Shown: positions 8,397 through 16,726 of the stretch, in pieces
How positions within the stretch are numbered: the stretch's first letter is position 1
How the letters are laid out: every line of letters starts with the position of its first letter
NCBI RefSeq assembly: GCF_030913705.1
Contig: NZ_CP133190.1
Location: 1,674,001-1,738,000 of the forward strand
Length of the DNA stretch: 64,000 nt
Origin: Anaerocolumna sp. MB42-C2
GTDB taxonomy: Bacteria > Bacillota > Clostridia > Lachnospirales > Lachnospiraceae
Reading direction: 5' to 3'
Program-made: the position numbers and the translations under genes
Notes under the pieces: model-generated
Told to the model about the DNA's origin: nothing
The model's database searches: none
Seen by the model: only the letters and a program-made list of their open reading frames with translations

Positions 8397-8613
8397 TGGT
8401 TTTATCCGCACCTAATCCGTTTACTAACTCTACATCCAGGCCCTCGTCCTTAAAATAACCTAATTCAAAAGCTGCGTATTGAGGAGCATAGAAAATGGAA
8501 TGTGCAACTTCATTTAGTTGAACCTTTATTAATGCATTGTCTTTTTTACAGCCGGTAAATAATGCTGAAATCAAAACAATGACCATAACCGCAACGATTC
8601 CTTTTTTCTTCAT
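8390..8613 (-). pseudogene. 5' part of split NMT1/SsuA-like substrate-binding lipoprotein
   Basis: This piece has an intact start: AGGGGG six bases before ATG at 8613, a lipoprotein signal peptide and lipobox LFTGC (Cys22). The text VQLNEVAHSIFYAPQYAAFELGYFKDEGLDVEL follows, the usual N-terminus of NMT1/THI5/SsuA-like ABC binding proteins. Coding sequence matching the family stops at Lys-Thr-Met-Thr-Ala (residue 75), exactly where the repeat GCCGTCA begins. Past it the frame runs into element DNA and ends after nine unrelated residues at 8359. Any product would be a truncated 84-residue lipoprotein without ligand-binding capacity. The matching continuation is at 774-1003. Confidence 0.85.
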
Positions 8614-8740
8614 TGTAATCCCCCTTGAGGTGAGTATTATACAATATAATATATTCTTTCCCAGGTTTTGTGCTTGTTCTACATTATTAAGTGCAGAGTA
8701 TAACAATTATATTTTGTACATGGCGACTTCTTTTAAGTAT

Positions 8741-8784
8741 AAAAACAGGGTTGAAGCAAATTTATAATCCACCTGCTTCAACCC
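8741..8784 (-). terminator. Rho-independent terminator
   Basis: GGGTTGAAGCA (8748-8758) and TGCTTCAACCC (8774-8784) are perfectly complementary. On the minus strand the hairpin is followed by TGTTTTTAT. It ends transcripts of the GyrI-like gene before the split lipoprotein gene. Confidence 0.85.
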
Positions 8785-8809
8785 AAAATGTCAAACATAC
8801 ATGCTGTTA

Positions 8810-9541
8810 TTATGCCTGCTTCCATCTTTTCAATTCAGGAAAATAAGTAAGCATGCTGTCCCTGGCTGTCTTTTCATCCGGATAAACTCCTGCTTCCAAG
8901 GTAAATGGTACGCAGCTGTTTATCATATCTTCCATGGTATCATTTGATGTAAATTCTCCTTTTTCGTAACAGTAGCGGCAATAATCTTGACTTTTACTTA
9001 AGTCTTTCTCGTCTCCCCTGTCTTCATCACTAATCATTGGCATTCCACAGCTTTGACAGAAATAACTTCCTTTCGCTATAGGAAAGTATAATTCTACAAT
9101 ATCAGGGTTCCCGGGATCTGGATAATGTTCGTGTACAGCACCAATTAATTTCAAGTTATTTTTAGGAATAAAATCATTAATTACATTATGGAATACCGAA
9201 AGATATTCTTCCTGATTGCTTGCTGCCACAATATATGTTTGTGACGGAACATCCCATTTAACCCAGCCAACAGGGGCTGCTGTTTCTTCTTTCACTTCAC
9301 AGCAGGCTAAATACTTGCCAGCCTTGTCATCCCACCTGTTAAAATTTTCATCCAGATCACTCATGATTCCCCATATTGATGTTTTACCATTATTCTTTAT
9401 TGCCAATCCCTCAATTTCTGTAAAATTGCCGTTGGCATCATCCCAAAGTGGTTTTATCCAGCTCCAGGGATTTTCTGCTGCACCTTGTCCGAGCTTTCCT
9501 AATACTGAAAATTTTTCTTTGTATACATACTTCATATCCAT
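8810..9541 (-). CDS. GyrI-like effector-binding protein with C-terminal zinc ribbon
   Basis: The 243-residue cytoplasmic protein has two parts. Residues 1-157 resemble the GyrI/AraC effector-binding fold (WIKPLWDDANGNF, IWGIMSD, CCEVKEETAAPVGWVKWDVPSQTYIVA, HEHYPDPGNPDIVELYFPI). Residues 160-243 are a putative zinc-ribbon domain with CxxC pairs Cys162/165 and Cys188/191 and the conserved CGMPM text. The start at 9541 has GGAG nine bases upstream; an open frame further upstream lacks a ribosome site. Such proteins often bind amphipathic ligands, and the zinc ribbon module occurs in many stress-response proteins. The precise role is unknown. It is transcribed alone or after the serine hydrolase gene, ending in a strong terminator. 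Confidence 0.75.
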   Translation of the reverse strand: MDMKYVYKEKFSVLGKLGQGAAENPWSWIKPLWDDANGNFTEIEGLAIKNNGKTSIWGIMSDLDENFNRWDDKAGKYLACCEVKEETAAPVGWVKWDVPSQTYIVAASNQEEYLSVFHNVINDFIPKNNLKLIGAVHEHYPDPGNPDIVELYFPIAKGSYFCQSCGMPMISDEDRGDEKDLSKSQDYCRYCYEKGEFTSNDTMEDMINSCVPFTLEAGVYPDEKTARDSMLTYFPELKRWKQA

Positions 9542-9730
9542 TTTATATCGCTCCTTTATTTTTGATAATTCAATAATATCAAATGGAATATGACAACAGT
9601 ATGTCATGTTAAAAATCAAATAAAACATTTGTTCTTTTTTATGATATATTTGAAGATTTAACAATGGAAAAAAAAATCTGGGAAAACTGTCAAATGGCTT
9701 ATTCTTAATGTCTTTATTCGTTTCTAATAT

Positions 9731-10573
9731 TTATTTCAGTTTCCCCTGTAACGCCAGATACTGGTCAAAAATCAGGCGACTTATTTTAGCACTAAAAACA
9801 GTAGCCGGATGATCCGGATAATAAATCGAGTCCGTGAAATTCTTATTAAACAGTACGATAACATATTTGCCGTAAGGTGTTGAAATAATTCCGCCGTCAT
9901 TTCTGCAAGCGTTCATACTGCCGCTTTTTGAAGCAACATAGATTAATTCTTCTTCGCCCGTATCTTCACTGTCCAAGAAATACTGAGGAAAATATTTGGT
10001 AAGGGTAGAATTATAATGCTGTTTTTTAAATATTTCAAGCATCTGTCTTGAAGCATTGGTACTGATTAATTCTTCTTTACAGATTAATTCAAAAATTCTT
10101 CCATAATCCTTTGGTGTCGTTGTCCCTAGTTGATTATACTTCACAAAATCAATTTTATTATGTAAAACAGTGTCCATAAACCCATGGGCTTTAATAAAAT
10201 TATTTATGGTATCCAAACCCAAATAATCGATCATAATATTCGTTGCCACATTGTCACTTACTATAATCATAAGGGTTGCCATGTTTTTTGCGGTTAACTG
10301 TACTCCAAAATCCAAACTCCTTAATACACCGCTGCCTTCTATCTCATTCTCTTTTGTATAGGTTAAAATATCTGTAAGACTTTTATTTCCCTTATCCACT
10401 TCATCAAATAAGGTTCCTAAGATGAATGTTTTGACACAACTTGCGGTTTCAAATTTTTCCTCTGTATTAATTTCCACTTTATTACCTGTAAAATCATTTA
10501 CGTATATCCCCATCAAACCGTTATAACTGGCTAATTCCGCTTTGATTCTTTCTTCCAATGTAATTTCTCTCAT
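9731..10573 (-). CDS. Class A beta-lactamase-fold serine hydrolase, cytoplasmic (copy 1)
   Basis: The 280-residue protein has the three active-site motifs of the penicillin-recognising serine enzymes: SCVK (Ser45-Lys48), SDN (106-108) and KSG (216-218), in the right order and spacing for class A beta-lactamases. There is no signal peptide: it begins MREITLEERIKAEL and goes directly into the fold, so it should stay in the cytoplasm. No clear Glu166-type omega loop is visible, so true beta-lactamase activity is doubtful. The neighbours (M19 dipeptidase, NlpC/P60 endopeptidase, Ala-Glu epimerase, Opp importer) suggest it works on imported cell-wall peptides, for example as an amidase or carboxypeptidase. 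This role is inference. Two further paralogues lie at 13089 and 23584. Confidence 0.8.
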   Translation of the reverse strand: MREITLEERIKAELASYNGLMGIYVNDFTGNKVEINTEEKFETASCVKTFILGTLFDEVDKGNKSLTDILTYTKENEIEGSGVLRSLDFGVQLTAKNMATLMIIVSDNVATNIMIDYLGLDTINNFIKAHGFMDTVLHNKIDFVKYNQLGTTTPKDYGRIFELICKEELISTNASRQMLEIFKKQHYNSTLTKYFPQYFLDSEDTGEEELIYVASKSGSMNACRNDGGIISTPYGKYVIVLFNKNFTDSIYYPDHPATVFSAKISRLIFDQYLALQGKLK

Positions 10574-10626
10574 ATTTTTTTACTCCGTTTCTTTATAGGA
10601 TGATTGCTTATCTAAAATCTGTATGG

Positions 10627-10665
10627 AAAACTTATGAATGAACTCAGTACTTGCCCATAAGTTTT
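10627..10665 (-). terminator. Terminator-like hairpin after the dipeptidase gene
   Basis: AAAACTTATG (10627-10636) and CATAAGTTTT (10656-10665) pair perfectly around a 19-base loop, 20 bases past the dipeptidase stop. The T-rich arm gives only a weak U-run, so read-through into the hydrolase gene is possible. Confidence 0.5.
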
Positions 10666-10685
10666 TATCTATAACCAAAAGATAC

Positions 10686-11681
10686 TTATTTCAATACATC
10701 TTTATATAAGCGCATTACATTTTTATAGAAAAAGGCTTCTATTTCATGTTGTTTAAACCCTTCTTTTTCCAAAGCTTCCGCTAACCGCGGCAGATAGGAA
10801 GCATCCGGCATATCCTTATGAACAGGAATTCCGTCGTAGTCCGAACCTAACCCAAGGCACTCGTATCCACCAACTGAGGTAATATATTTAATATGATCCA
10901 CAATGGACGAAATAGTACCCACCGCATCCTTTTCATCAGCCACATACTGTAAAAAACTAGGGCAATAATTCAACCCCATAACACCGCCTCTTTCGGCTAA
11001 TTTTCTTATCATACCATCAGACAGATTTCGAACATGGTTACAGACACCCCTGGCATTGGAATGACTTGCGACAAAAGGCTTTTTGGTGTTCTCAAGTACC
11101 TGGTAGAATCCGGCATCCGACAAATGGGAAACATCAATAATCATTCCCAGACTCTCCATCTCCTGGATAAACCGGATACCGAATTCTGTCAGACCGTCCT
11201 TTGTATTAGGTGATTGAAAATCCGGTTTTTCTCCCTCGATCAATTTAAAATTCGGATATCCAATTCCATTTTCATAATTCCAGGTCAAAGTAAGCATTCT
11301 GACACCTAACCGGTAGAAATTTCTTAAATGGGCCAGTTCACACTTGGTTACACCCCCCTCTTCGATCGTTAATAATGCCGACATCTTACCAGCCTGTTGG
11401 TTTCTTATGATATCTTCATAATTAAGAGCTAATGCTATATTATCCTGATTTTTATGTAATTCCTTATAAAATAGATCAATTAATTTTAAACAATGTTCTA
11501 AAGGATTGTCATATTCTTTAAGACTTACAAACATTGCAAAATTCTGAACCAGATAATCTGCTTTTTGCATTTTAATTAAATCCAAATGTAAATTATTACT
11601 TTTAAGTCCTATATCCTTTCCATCCCGTTGTCCATAGAAAATCTCGGATATGGTGTCACAATGCATATCAGCTACTTTCAT
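10686..11681 (-). CDS. Membrane-dipeptidase family (M19) zinc dipeptidase
   Basis: The 331-residue protein starts MKVADMHCDT, with the metal ligands His7 and Asp9 of the M19 (renal dipeptidase) family. Other family segments are the LTIEEGG metal-bridging glutamate region, IDVSHLSDAGF, ASHSNARGV and LGSDYDGIP near the C-terminus. These enzymes hydrolyse dipeptides, often including D-amino acid or dehydro-dipeptides. No signal peptide is present. A start at 11705 is also open but has no better ribosome site, so I chose the start that matches family length. A dipeptidase tolerant of D-residues fits the surrounding cell-wall peptide genes. Upstream lies a long leader with a structured inverted-repeat element. 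Confidence 0.9.
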   Translation of the reverse strand: MKVADMHCDTISEIFYGQRDGKDIGLKSNNLHLDLIKMQKADYLVQNFAMFVSLKEYDNPLEHCLKLIDLFYKELHKNQDNIALALNYEDIIRNQQAGKMSALLTIEEGGVTKCELAHLRNFYRLGVRMLTLTWNYENGIGYPNFKLIEGEKPDFQSPNTKDGLTEFGIRFIQEMESLGMIIDVSHLSDAGFYQVLENTKKPFVASHSNARGVCNHVRNLSDGMIRKLAERGGVMGLNYCPSFLQYVADEKDAVGTISSIVDHIKYITSVGGYECLGLGSDYDGIPVHKDMPDASYLPRLAEALEKEGFKQHEIEAFFYKNVMRLYKDVLK

Positions 11682-11727
11682 TATAATACCCGTTGTGTAA
11701 CACATCTGCTTTAAGATGTATTACCGG

Positions 11728-11885
11728 CCACATATAAAAGTGTGAAAAAGAATTTTGAAAAGGCCAAAAATTCTTTCGAAGAACTCCGAAATAAGCACGG
11801 AGGGTGCTCATTCCAAACTTCTTCCCAAATATTTGAGATGCCACTTTGCGGCATTATGTTTGGAAGTGAGCGAATCAATATGTGG
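11728..11885. repeat. 158-bp structured inverted-repeat element (MITE-like or structured RNA)
   Basis: Perfect 8-bp terminal inverted repeats CCACATAT (11728-11735) and ATATGTGG (11878-11885) enclose nested hairpins. These are TTCCAAAC/GTTTGGAA (11811-11818 with 11858-11865), ATGCC/GGCAT (11838-11842 with 11850-11854), AGCAC/GTGCT (11794-11798 with 11804-11808) and a TTCTT/AAGAA hairpin near 11771. It has no coding capacity and no obvious target-site duplication. It lies in the 359-base gap between the NlpC/P60 gene and the dipeptidase gene. The rest of that gap (11886-12040) is AT-rich with nothing I can assign. It could be a miniature repeat or a leader RNA of the dipeptidase gene. Confidence 0.55.
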
Positions 11886-12040
11886 TCTTCCTTTCTTTAT
11901 TAAATTTTAAGCAAAACTGTAAAGCGGTTCTTTTTTATATCTAAGTCCTATCAACAAATGGTCGCTGTATAAATGCAATCAAACTAAAACTATTACTATA
12001 TATATTTGTTATCTTTGCAGGTTGCAACAGTTTATCATTA

Positions 12041-12865
12041 TTAAAATAAACTTCCCACAACTTTTAGCTTACAATGTAAATCCTCTCTGTAATCTTTATC
12101 TCCGGGGTTCAAGCTGTTAATAACCACTCCGTCACTTCCGTTTTTACCCGTGGAATGAACATATCTGTTCTCTCCGATATACATTGCTACATGTCCCGGG
12201 AAGAAAAGAAGATCAGCCGGTCTCATAGTTTCAATAGTAATCTCATGAATAGGGAATCCCTCTGCTATGGCTGCATCACGATAAATAATAACTCCATTTA
12301 ACATATAAGCAACGGAGCACAAACCGGAACAATCAATTCCCAATGGGCTTTTACCTCCCCACCTGTATTGTGTTCCCATATAGGTGAGTGCCGTATTTAC
12401 AATATCCTGCCGTAATTTCTCTTCCATTTCAAGAGAATAGGAAGTAATATAGTCTCCTAAAAATTTCTCTTTCATATAACCACAACTTCCATCAAATAAC
12501 AATACCTTTACCCATCCGTCTTCATTGGCAGGTTTTAGGATGCCAACCAAAGCTCCTTTGGTTAGACTGGCCAGATGATGTCCCTGCACTTTTGGCATGG
12601 ACAACACATCTGCATAGGGCTGTTGCACCAGCTTTTTATCAATGTTTTCCCAAGTATTGATTTTCTCCTCATCAAATAAAAGCTGCGATACATGAACAAA
12701 TCCGGTATAGTTGTAGTGTGTTCTCACCTTATACCATTCATGCTTCTCACATGATAGAATTTCTACTTTTCGACCATAAAAATCTTCATCTTCCAGTGAA
12801 CTGTCCCAGGTAGGTTCTTTCATCAAAAATGCCAGGGTATGGTTAATTAATGCATTATTCATCAT
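12041..12865 (-). CDS. NlpC/P60 endopeptidase with SH3-like domains (YkfC-like)
   Basis: The protein has 274 residues. Two bacterial SH3-like regions fill the N-terminal half (WYKVRTHYNYTGFVHVSQL at 44-62, and WVKVLLFDGSCGYMKEKFLGDY at about 118-139). They are followed by an NlpC/P60 catalytic domain with Cys179 (GIDCSGL), His225 (FPGHVAMYI) and a third residue His237 (YVHSTG). The architecture matches YkfC-type gamma-D-glutamyl-L-diamino acid endopeptidases, which cut the stem peptide between D-Glu and the diamino acid. There is no signal peptide, consistent with cytoplasmic murein-peptide recycling. A YkfB-like Ala-Glu epimerase is encoded at 22441 in the same cluster, as in Bacillus. AAAGGTG precedes the ATG. 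Confidence 0.9.
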   Translation of the reverse strand: MMNNALINHTLAFLMKEPTWDSSLEDEDFYGRKVEILSCEKHEWYKVRTHYNYTGFVHVSQLLFDEEKINTWENIDKKLVQQPYADVLSMPKVQGHHLASLTKGALVGILKPANEDGWVKVLLFDGSCGYMKEKFLGDYITSYSLEMEEKLRQDIVNTALTYMGTQYRWGGKSPLGIDCSGLCSVAYMLNGVIIYRDAAIAEGFPIHEITIETMRPADLLFFPGHVAMYIGENRYVHSTGKNGSDGVVINSLNPGDKDYREDLHCKLKVVGSLF

Positions 12866-13088
12866 TTTCTCACCTTTCTAAATTATTGTAAACCAGTAAA
12901 TTCCTAAAAAATATTTATATACCGTACTATTAATACAAATTTAACATAAAAATCTTCGCAGGCCGAGAATTATAGAATTTATATTAATATTACAACCTAT
13001 TTAAAAACCTATTTTATTTTGGAAATTACCTAATATTAATCAGATTAATATACTCCTATATTTATTTTCTGCTAATCTAAATATTACT

Positions 13089-13868
13089 TTATTTATAATA
13101 TTCATAAACCATTTTAGACACACGGCCAATCCACTTTCTTCCATATACATCATCCGGTGCCTCCCATACAAAAGCTCCAAAATAATAATCGCTTTCACCT
13201 AAATAAAAGATACCGGCATCATGATTCAGAAAATCCAGGCCCCCTGTTTTATGAGCTGCCTTAATGTCATCTGGGATATAACGCATAGAATTTTGTTTAT
13301 CACGCTGCCTCAATAAGATACTGACTGCGTAATCGCAAAGCTCCTCCGAGAGTATGGATTGATCATATAAGGACTTATATAGTTCACACATATCCATTGC
13401 CGAAGTATAATTATTAAACCCAATCTTTACTGCGTTAAAATCTAGCATCTTCCTCTCCAGTTTAGTAGATTTTAAATTAAGTTTTTTACAGGTCTGATTA
13501 ATTTTATCCATGGTTAGTAAATCAATTAAACAATTAGTTGCAGTGTTATCACTGTTTATTATCATCCACACCAATATTTCATCCAGAGTGTACTCTCTCT
13601 TGCCGTATTCAAATACTTCCGAATCCTCCAGTATAGTTGATTCCGTAACAGAAATCAGAGTATCTTTAGAAAGTGCTCCTTTTTGGATTTCTTCTAAGGC
13701 CGTAACCATTATGAGCACTTTTATAATGCTGGCTGAGACCACTTGCAAGTCTTCCTTATAACGAAATAATACTTCACCAGTTTTAAGATTTTTTATGTAC
13801 AGGGAAATTTTAGCCTGAGCTCCCTTTATTTCTTTTTCAACCGCTTTCTGTAAAGCTATTTTATCCAT
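13089..13868 (-). CDS. Class A beta-lactamase-fold serine hydrolase, cytoplasmic (copy 2)
   Basis: The 259-residue protein has the complete motif set SIIK (Ser47-Lys50), SDN (106-108) and KTG (207-209). The N-terminus MDKIALQKAVEKEIKG has no signal peptide, so a cytoplasmic location is expected. The region corresponding to the omega loop reads TKLERKMLDFNA and lacks the RxExxLN pattern of genuine class A beta-lactamases. It is 20 bases downstream of the ABC-permease-like gene and probably co-transcribed with it. In this cluster it may act on imported murein peptides or other amide or ester substrates. A beta-lactamase role would be odd for a cytoplasmic enzyme, since the antibiotic acts outside. 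Similarity to copies 1 and 3 is clear in motifs but low overall. Confidence 0.8.
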   Translation of the reverse strand: MDKIALQKAVEKEIKGAQAKISLYIKNLKTGEVLFRYKEDLQVVSASIIKVLIMVTALEEIQKGALSKDTLISVTESTILEDSEVFEYGKREYTLDEILVWMIINSDNTATNCLIDLLTMDKINQTCKKLNLKSTKLERKMLDFNAVKIGFNNYTSAMDMCELYKSLYDQSILSEELCDYAVSILLRQRDKQNSMRYIPDDIKAAHKTGGLDFLNHDAGIFYLGESDYYFGAFVWEAPDDVYGRKWIGRVSKMVYEYYK

Positions 13869-13888
13869 ACAGCCTTTATCCTCCCTGA

Positions 13889-14608
13889 TTAAAATTTATT
13901 CTTTTTAAGCATATATAGTTGTATGGTTAAAAGTATCGAACCATAACCCACTGTCAGAGCAGTTGCATTTGCTATAACAGATAAACTAAAGTATTCTTTG
14001 TTTGTTAATTTTAGCAATACATCATAAACAGGCGGAAATAACCATAAGAAAAATTTAGATACTGGATAATCTTCCATTATTCCTCCTTTGATATATCCAA
14101 GAAGACCTATTAAAAATACTATTACCAAAGCAACCTTCCTATCGCTTACTATTCTTGGATGAAATAATGACCCAAGCATAACTCCTAAAAAAGCGAAAAC
14201 ATACAATAAAATAAAGCCATATATTAAGTCTTCAATTATTAAATTACGAGTAAAAAGAGAATAACTATTTATCATATGTTGAGTAAGCGGAACTATAATT
14301 CCTAATAAACTCATACCAATTGCACTTAATATAAGAAATAATATTTTACTTATGTTATATTTAGTTGCACTCCGAACCTTTAAAATTACGAGTTGACTTG
14401 AAATATTATCTTCCAATTCCATGTACCCAAAGCCCATCCAAATCATAATTAAGTAAAGCATTCCCGCACTGGAACTTAAACATGGTACGACGGAAGCTGG
14501 TTTTACCGTATAATTAGCATATAAAAATATAACCCATAGTAATACCGGAGCAATGAATTTGTTTGATTTGGAATATATCTTTATGTGATAACGTATTAAG
14601 TTAATCAT
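13889..14608 (-). CDS. Multi-spanning membrane protein, partner of adjacent ABC ATPase
   Basis: The 239-residue hydrophobic protein has about six membrane segments (first near 19-34, then pairs in the middle, the last ending LYMLKKNKF). The ATG at 14608 has GAGGTG six bases upstream, inside the end of the ATPase gene, so the two are translationally coupled. No family motif is readable, but gene order and topology are those of ABC-2 type exporters in which a small membrane subunit pairs with a single ATPase. The substrate is unknown. Position between the Opp importer and the serine hydrolase suggests a link with peptide or cell-wall metabolism, or with resistance to a peptide antibiotic; both ideas are speculative. 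Confidence 0.6.
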   Translation of the reverse strand: MINLIRYHIKIYSKSNKFIAPVLLWVIFLYANYTVKPASVVPCLSSSAGMLYLIMIWMGFGYMELEDNISSQLVILKVRSATKYNISKILFLILSAIGMSLLGIIVPLTQHMINSYSLFTRNLIIEDLIYGFILLYVFAFLGVMLGSLFHPRIVSDRKVALVIVFLIGLLGYIKGGIMEDYPVSKFFLWLFPPVYDVLLKLTNKEYFSLSVIANATALTVGYGSILLTIQLYMLKKNKF

Positions 14609-15440
14609 ATTCAACACCTCTCATAGACCGTAGTAAAAATCCTTCCTTTAACATATCAAGAAGAATCGCATTGCTTTTATCTTTTTTAACAAGAATACGA
14701 ATACTTAAGTCGTTATAATCCAGCTTCTCGATATACTGTTTAAATTTTTCCGGCACCTTTTGATTCTTACTGTTATCAAAACATAATATGTCATAATCCA
14801 TATCAGATGATTGATCGACATTAACTCTTGCTAACTGATAGTTATCAATTTTATATGCAATATCAGATATCTGGTTTACCAAAAACATTTCATGACAGGA
14901 CATAACAATTGCAACCCCCTGCAATTTTAATTCGTTGACCATTTGTATAAAATACCTTTGTGACAAGATATCTTGTCCAGATAATGGTTCATCCAGCAAT
15001 AATACATCCGGCTTTTTTAAAAGTGCTTGTATCACCGCAACTTTCTGTAAACTTCCTTTAGACAAATGTTTCATTGGTATATCCATCATATTATCCAAGT
15101 GGAAATTATGAACTAACTCTTCACATTTATCTTCTAATTCATTTATGGGTATATTTTCAATCCGTCCCATATATTTAATATATTGTTTGGCATTAATATT
15201 GAGCTTTGGGAAATGTTCAGGTATATAATTAAATTTTATATTTTCATAATATATTACTCTTCCGGTGCTGACATTCGTTAAGCCACTAATAATTTTTAAC
15301 AATGTACTTTTTCCGGTTCCGTTATTACCCAGTAAAGCAATAGATGTTCCTTTTTCTATTGTTAGGTTAACATTTTCTAATATCAGCTTTTTTGAATAGA
15401 ATTTAGATATATTCTCTAGTCTAATGATAACCTTTTTCAT
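14601..15440 (-). CDS. ABC transporter ATP-binding protein (ABC-2/bacitracin-type)
   Basis: This 279-residue cytoplasmic ATPase has Walker A GNNGTGKST (about 37-45), a slightly degenerate signature LSKGSLQKV instead of LSGGQ, Walker B VLLLDEPLSGQD, and the switch His in SCHEM. The C-terminal 80 residues after the nucleotide-binding domain are not recognisable. It would power the membrane protein encoded immediately downstream, which overlaps its 3' end. The type is that of exporters and immunity proteins rather than importers: no binding protein accompanies it and it differs from the OppD/OppF ATPases next door. The start is the ATG at 15440 after GGAACGG. Confidence 0.8.
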   Translation of the reverse strand: MKKVIIRLENISKFYSKKLILENVNLTIEKGTSIALLGNNGTGKSTLLKIISGLTNVSTGRVIYYENIKFNYIPEHFPKLNINAKQYIKYMGRIENIPINELEDKCEELVHNFHLDNMMDIPMKHLSKGSLQKVAVIQALLKKPDVLLLDEPLSGQDILSQRYFIQMVNELKLQGVAIVMSCHEMFLVNQISDIAYKIDNYQLARVNVDQSSDMDYDILCFDNSKNQKVPEKFKQYIEKLDYNDLSIRILVKKDKSNAILLDMLKEGFLLRSMRGVEYD

Positions 15441-15784
15441 ATTCCGTTCCTTTCTGTCTGTACCACCAGACCCTTACAATTTAAATTTCATATCGGCAGT
15501 GATTTATAATACACCTTATCTTTTCTATCTCTATACAATTATCTAGAAATCATTCATTTTTTCACTTAATCATTATACCATTTATTCCGGCTGCATACCA
15601 AATTTTTCATGCAAAAATTTTATTCCTAAATAAAACGGACCTTATCAATACGTGCTTTATTTGATTTAAAGCAACATACCAATATTGTCCGTTTTATAGT
15701 TACAGTGCAGCCTACGGCTGAATTGAAGTAATGATACACAAAAATGTTTTTCATTGCCATTACTTATCCATATCAGGTCCGGAG
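15441..15784. other. Intergenic region between the Opp operon and the ABC pair
   Basis: No gene is supported in these 344 bases. It contains the hairpin described at 15630-15697, a small CAGCC/GGCTG hairpin near 15708-15720, and AT-rich sequence that should include the promoter of the ABC ATPase gene, though no consensus promoter stands out. Confidence 0.5.
15630..15697 (-). terminator. Terminator-like nested hairpin after oppF
   Basis: ATAAAACGGAC (15630-15640) and GTCCGTTTTAT (15687-15697) pair perfectly. The loop contains a second hairpin, GCTTTA/TAAAGC (15654-15672 region). It lies 88 bases beyond the oppF stop and probably ends the Opp operon. Confidence 0.6.
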
Positions 15785-16726
15785 TTATTTCAATATTTTC
15801 TTATATTTCTCTATTTCCGGTTCATTCCCCAAAACAAAATGATTTTCTTCAATTTCCACCCAGCTCGGTTTATTTATGGAATAATCATGTTTAGAGGGAT
15901 CATAAACTTTAAGAACCTTTTTCTTTTCCGCTATAGGATCCGGCATAGGAATTGCAGACAGCAATGCCTGGGTATACGGATGAAGAGGATTGGCATAAAG
16001 TTTCTCAGTTTCCCCTAGCTCTACTAAAACCCCTTTATGAATTACCGCAATACGATCTGCTATAAACCGCATAACGGATAAATCATGAGCAATAAAAAGA
16101 TAAGTTAAATCTCTTTTCTTTTGCAGTTCAGATAAAAGATTTAATACCTGGGCACGAATGGATACGTCTAAAGCTGAGATCGGTTCATCGGCAATAATGA
16201 ATTCCGGCTGCATAATAAGTGCTCTGGCAATACCTATTCGCTGTCTCTGTCCTCCTGAAAATTCATGAGGGAAACGGCTTGAGAATTCCGGTAAAAGCCC
16301 TACATCCAGAAGTGCTTTATCCACCATCTGTTTCTTTTCCTCTTTGGTATATTTCTGATTGGTATTATAAAGGCCTTCCGATACAATATAATCAACCTTG
16401 GCCCTTTCATTTAAAGATGCCATCGGATCCTGGAAGATCATCTGAATCTTCTGTGTAACTTCTCTGTCCAATTCCTTTGTTATATTCCCGTTAATTTTTT
16501 TCCCGTCAAACAGTATATCACCGCTCATCGTTGGATTAATACGGATAATTGCTCTTCCGATAGTTGTTTTACCGGAACCGGACTCTCCAACCAAACCAAA
16601 GGTTTCCCCTTTATAAATATCAAAGCTGACATCATTCACAACAACTGTTTTATGTTTATGTTCTCCAAAGCTGACTTTCAGGTTTTTAACCTCTAACAGC
16701 TTCTTTTTTTTATTTTCTCCTGTCAC
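15785..16726 (-). CDS. oppF: Oligopeptide ABC transporter ATPase OppF/DppF
   Basis: The 313-residue ATPase has Walker A GESGSGKT (47-54), signature [15 protein letters not shown] and Walker [13 protein letters not shown]. The C-terminal extension starts [22 protein letters not shown], which is the oligopeptide/dipeptide transporter ATPase domain. The CxnC iron-sulfur-type Cys cluster seen in many OppF/OppD proteins is not visible in this short C-terminus. Its ATG overlaps the end of oppD by four bases (ATGA), so it is translationally coupled. It forms the heterodimeric motor with OppD and energises uptake of peptides captured by OppA. It is the last gene of the oppABCDF set. Confidence 0.92.
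   Translation of the reverse strand: MTGENKKKKLLEVKNLKVSFGEHKHKTVVVNDVSFDIYKGETFGLVGESGSGKTTIGRAIIRINPTMSGDILFDGKKINGNITKELDREVTQKIQMIFQDPMASLNERAKVDYIVSEGLYNTNQKYTKEEKKQMVDKALLDVGLLPEFSSRFPHEFSGGQRQRIGIARALIMQPEFIIADEPISALDVSIRAQVLNLLSELQKKRDLTYLFIAHDLSVMRFIADRIAVIHKGVLVELGETEKLYANPLHPYTQALLSAIPMPDPIAEKKKVLKVYDPSKHDYSINKPSWVEIEENHFVLGNEPEIEKYKKILK

Noticed and set aside
8359..8706. A 115-residue frame starting upstream of the binding-lipoprotein start
   Set aside because: The upstream 31 residues have no ribosome site, and the lipoprotein signal starts at the ATG at 8613 with AGGGGG in front. The last nine residues come from element DNA.
9216..9593. Plus-strand 125-residue frame opposite the GyrI-like gene
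   Set aside because: It is antisense to a clear coding region with domain motifs and has no ribosome site.
11700..12040. T-box leader before the dipeptidase gene
   Set aside because: The region is strongly structured but lacks the T-box consensus and the specifier arrangement.
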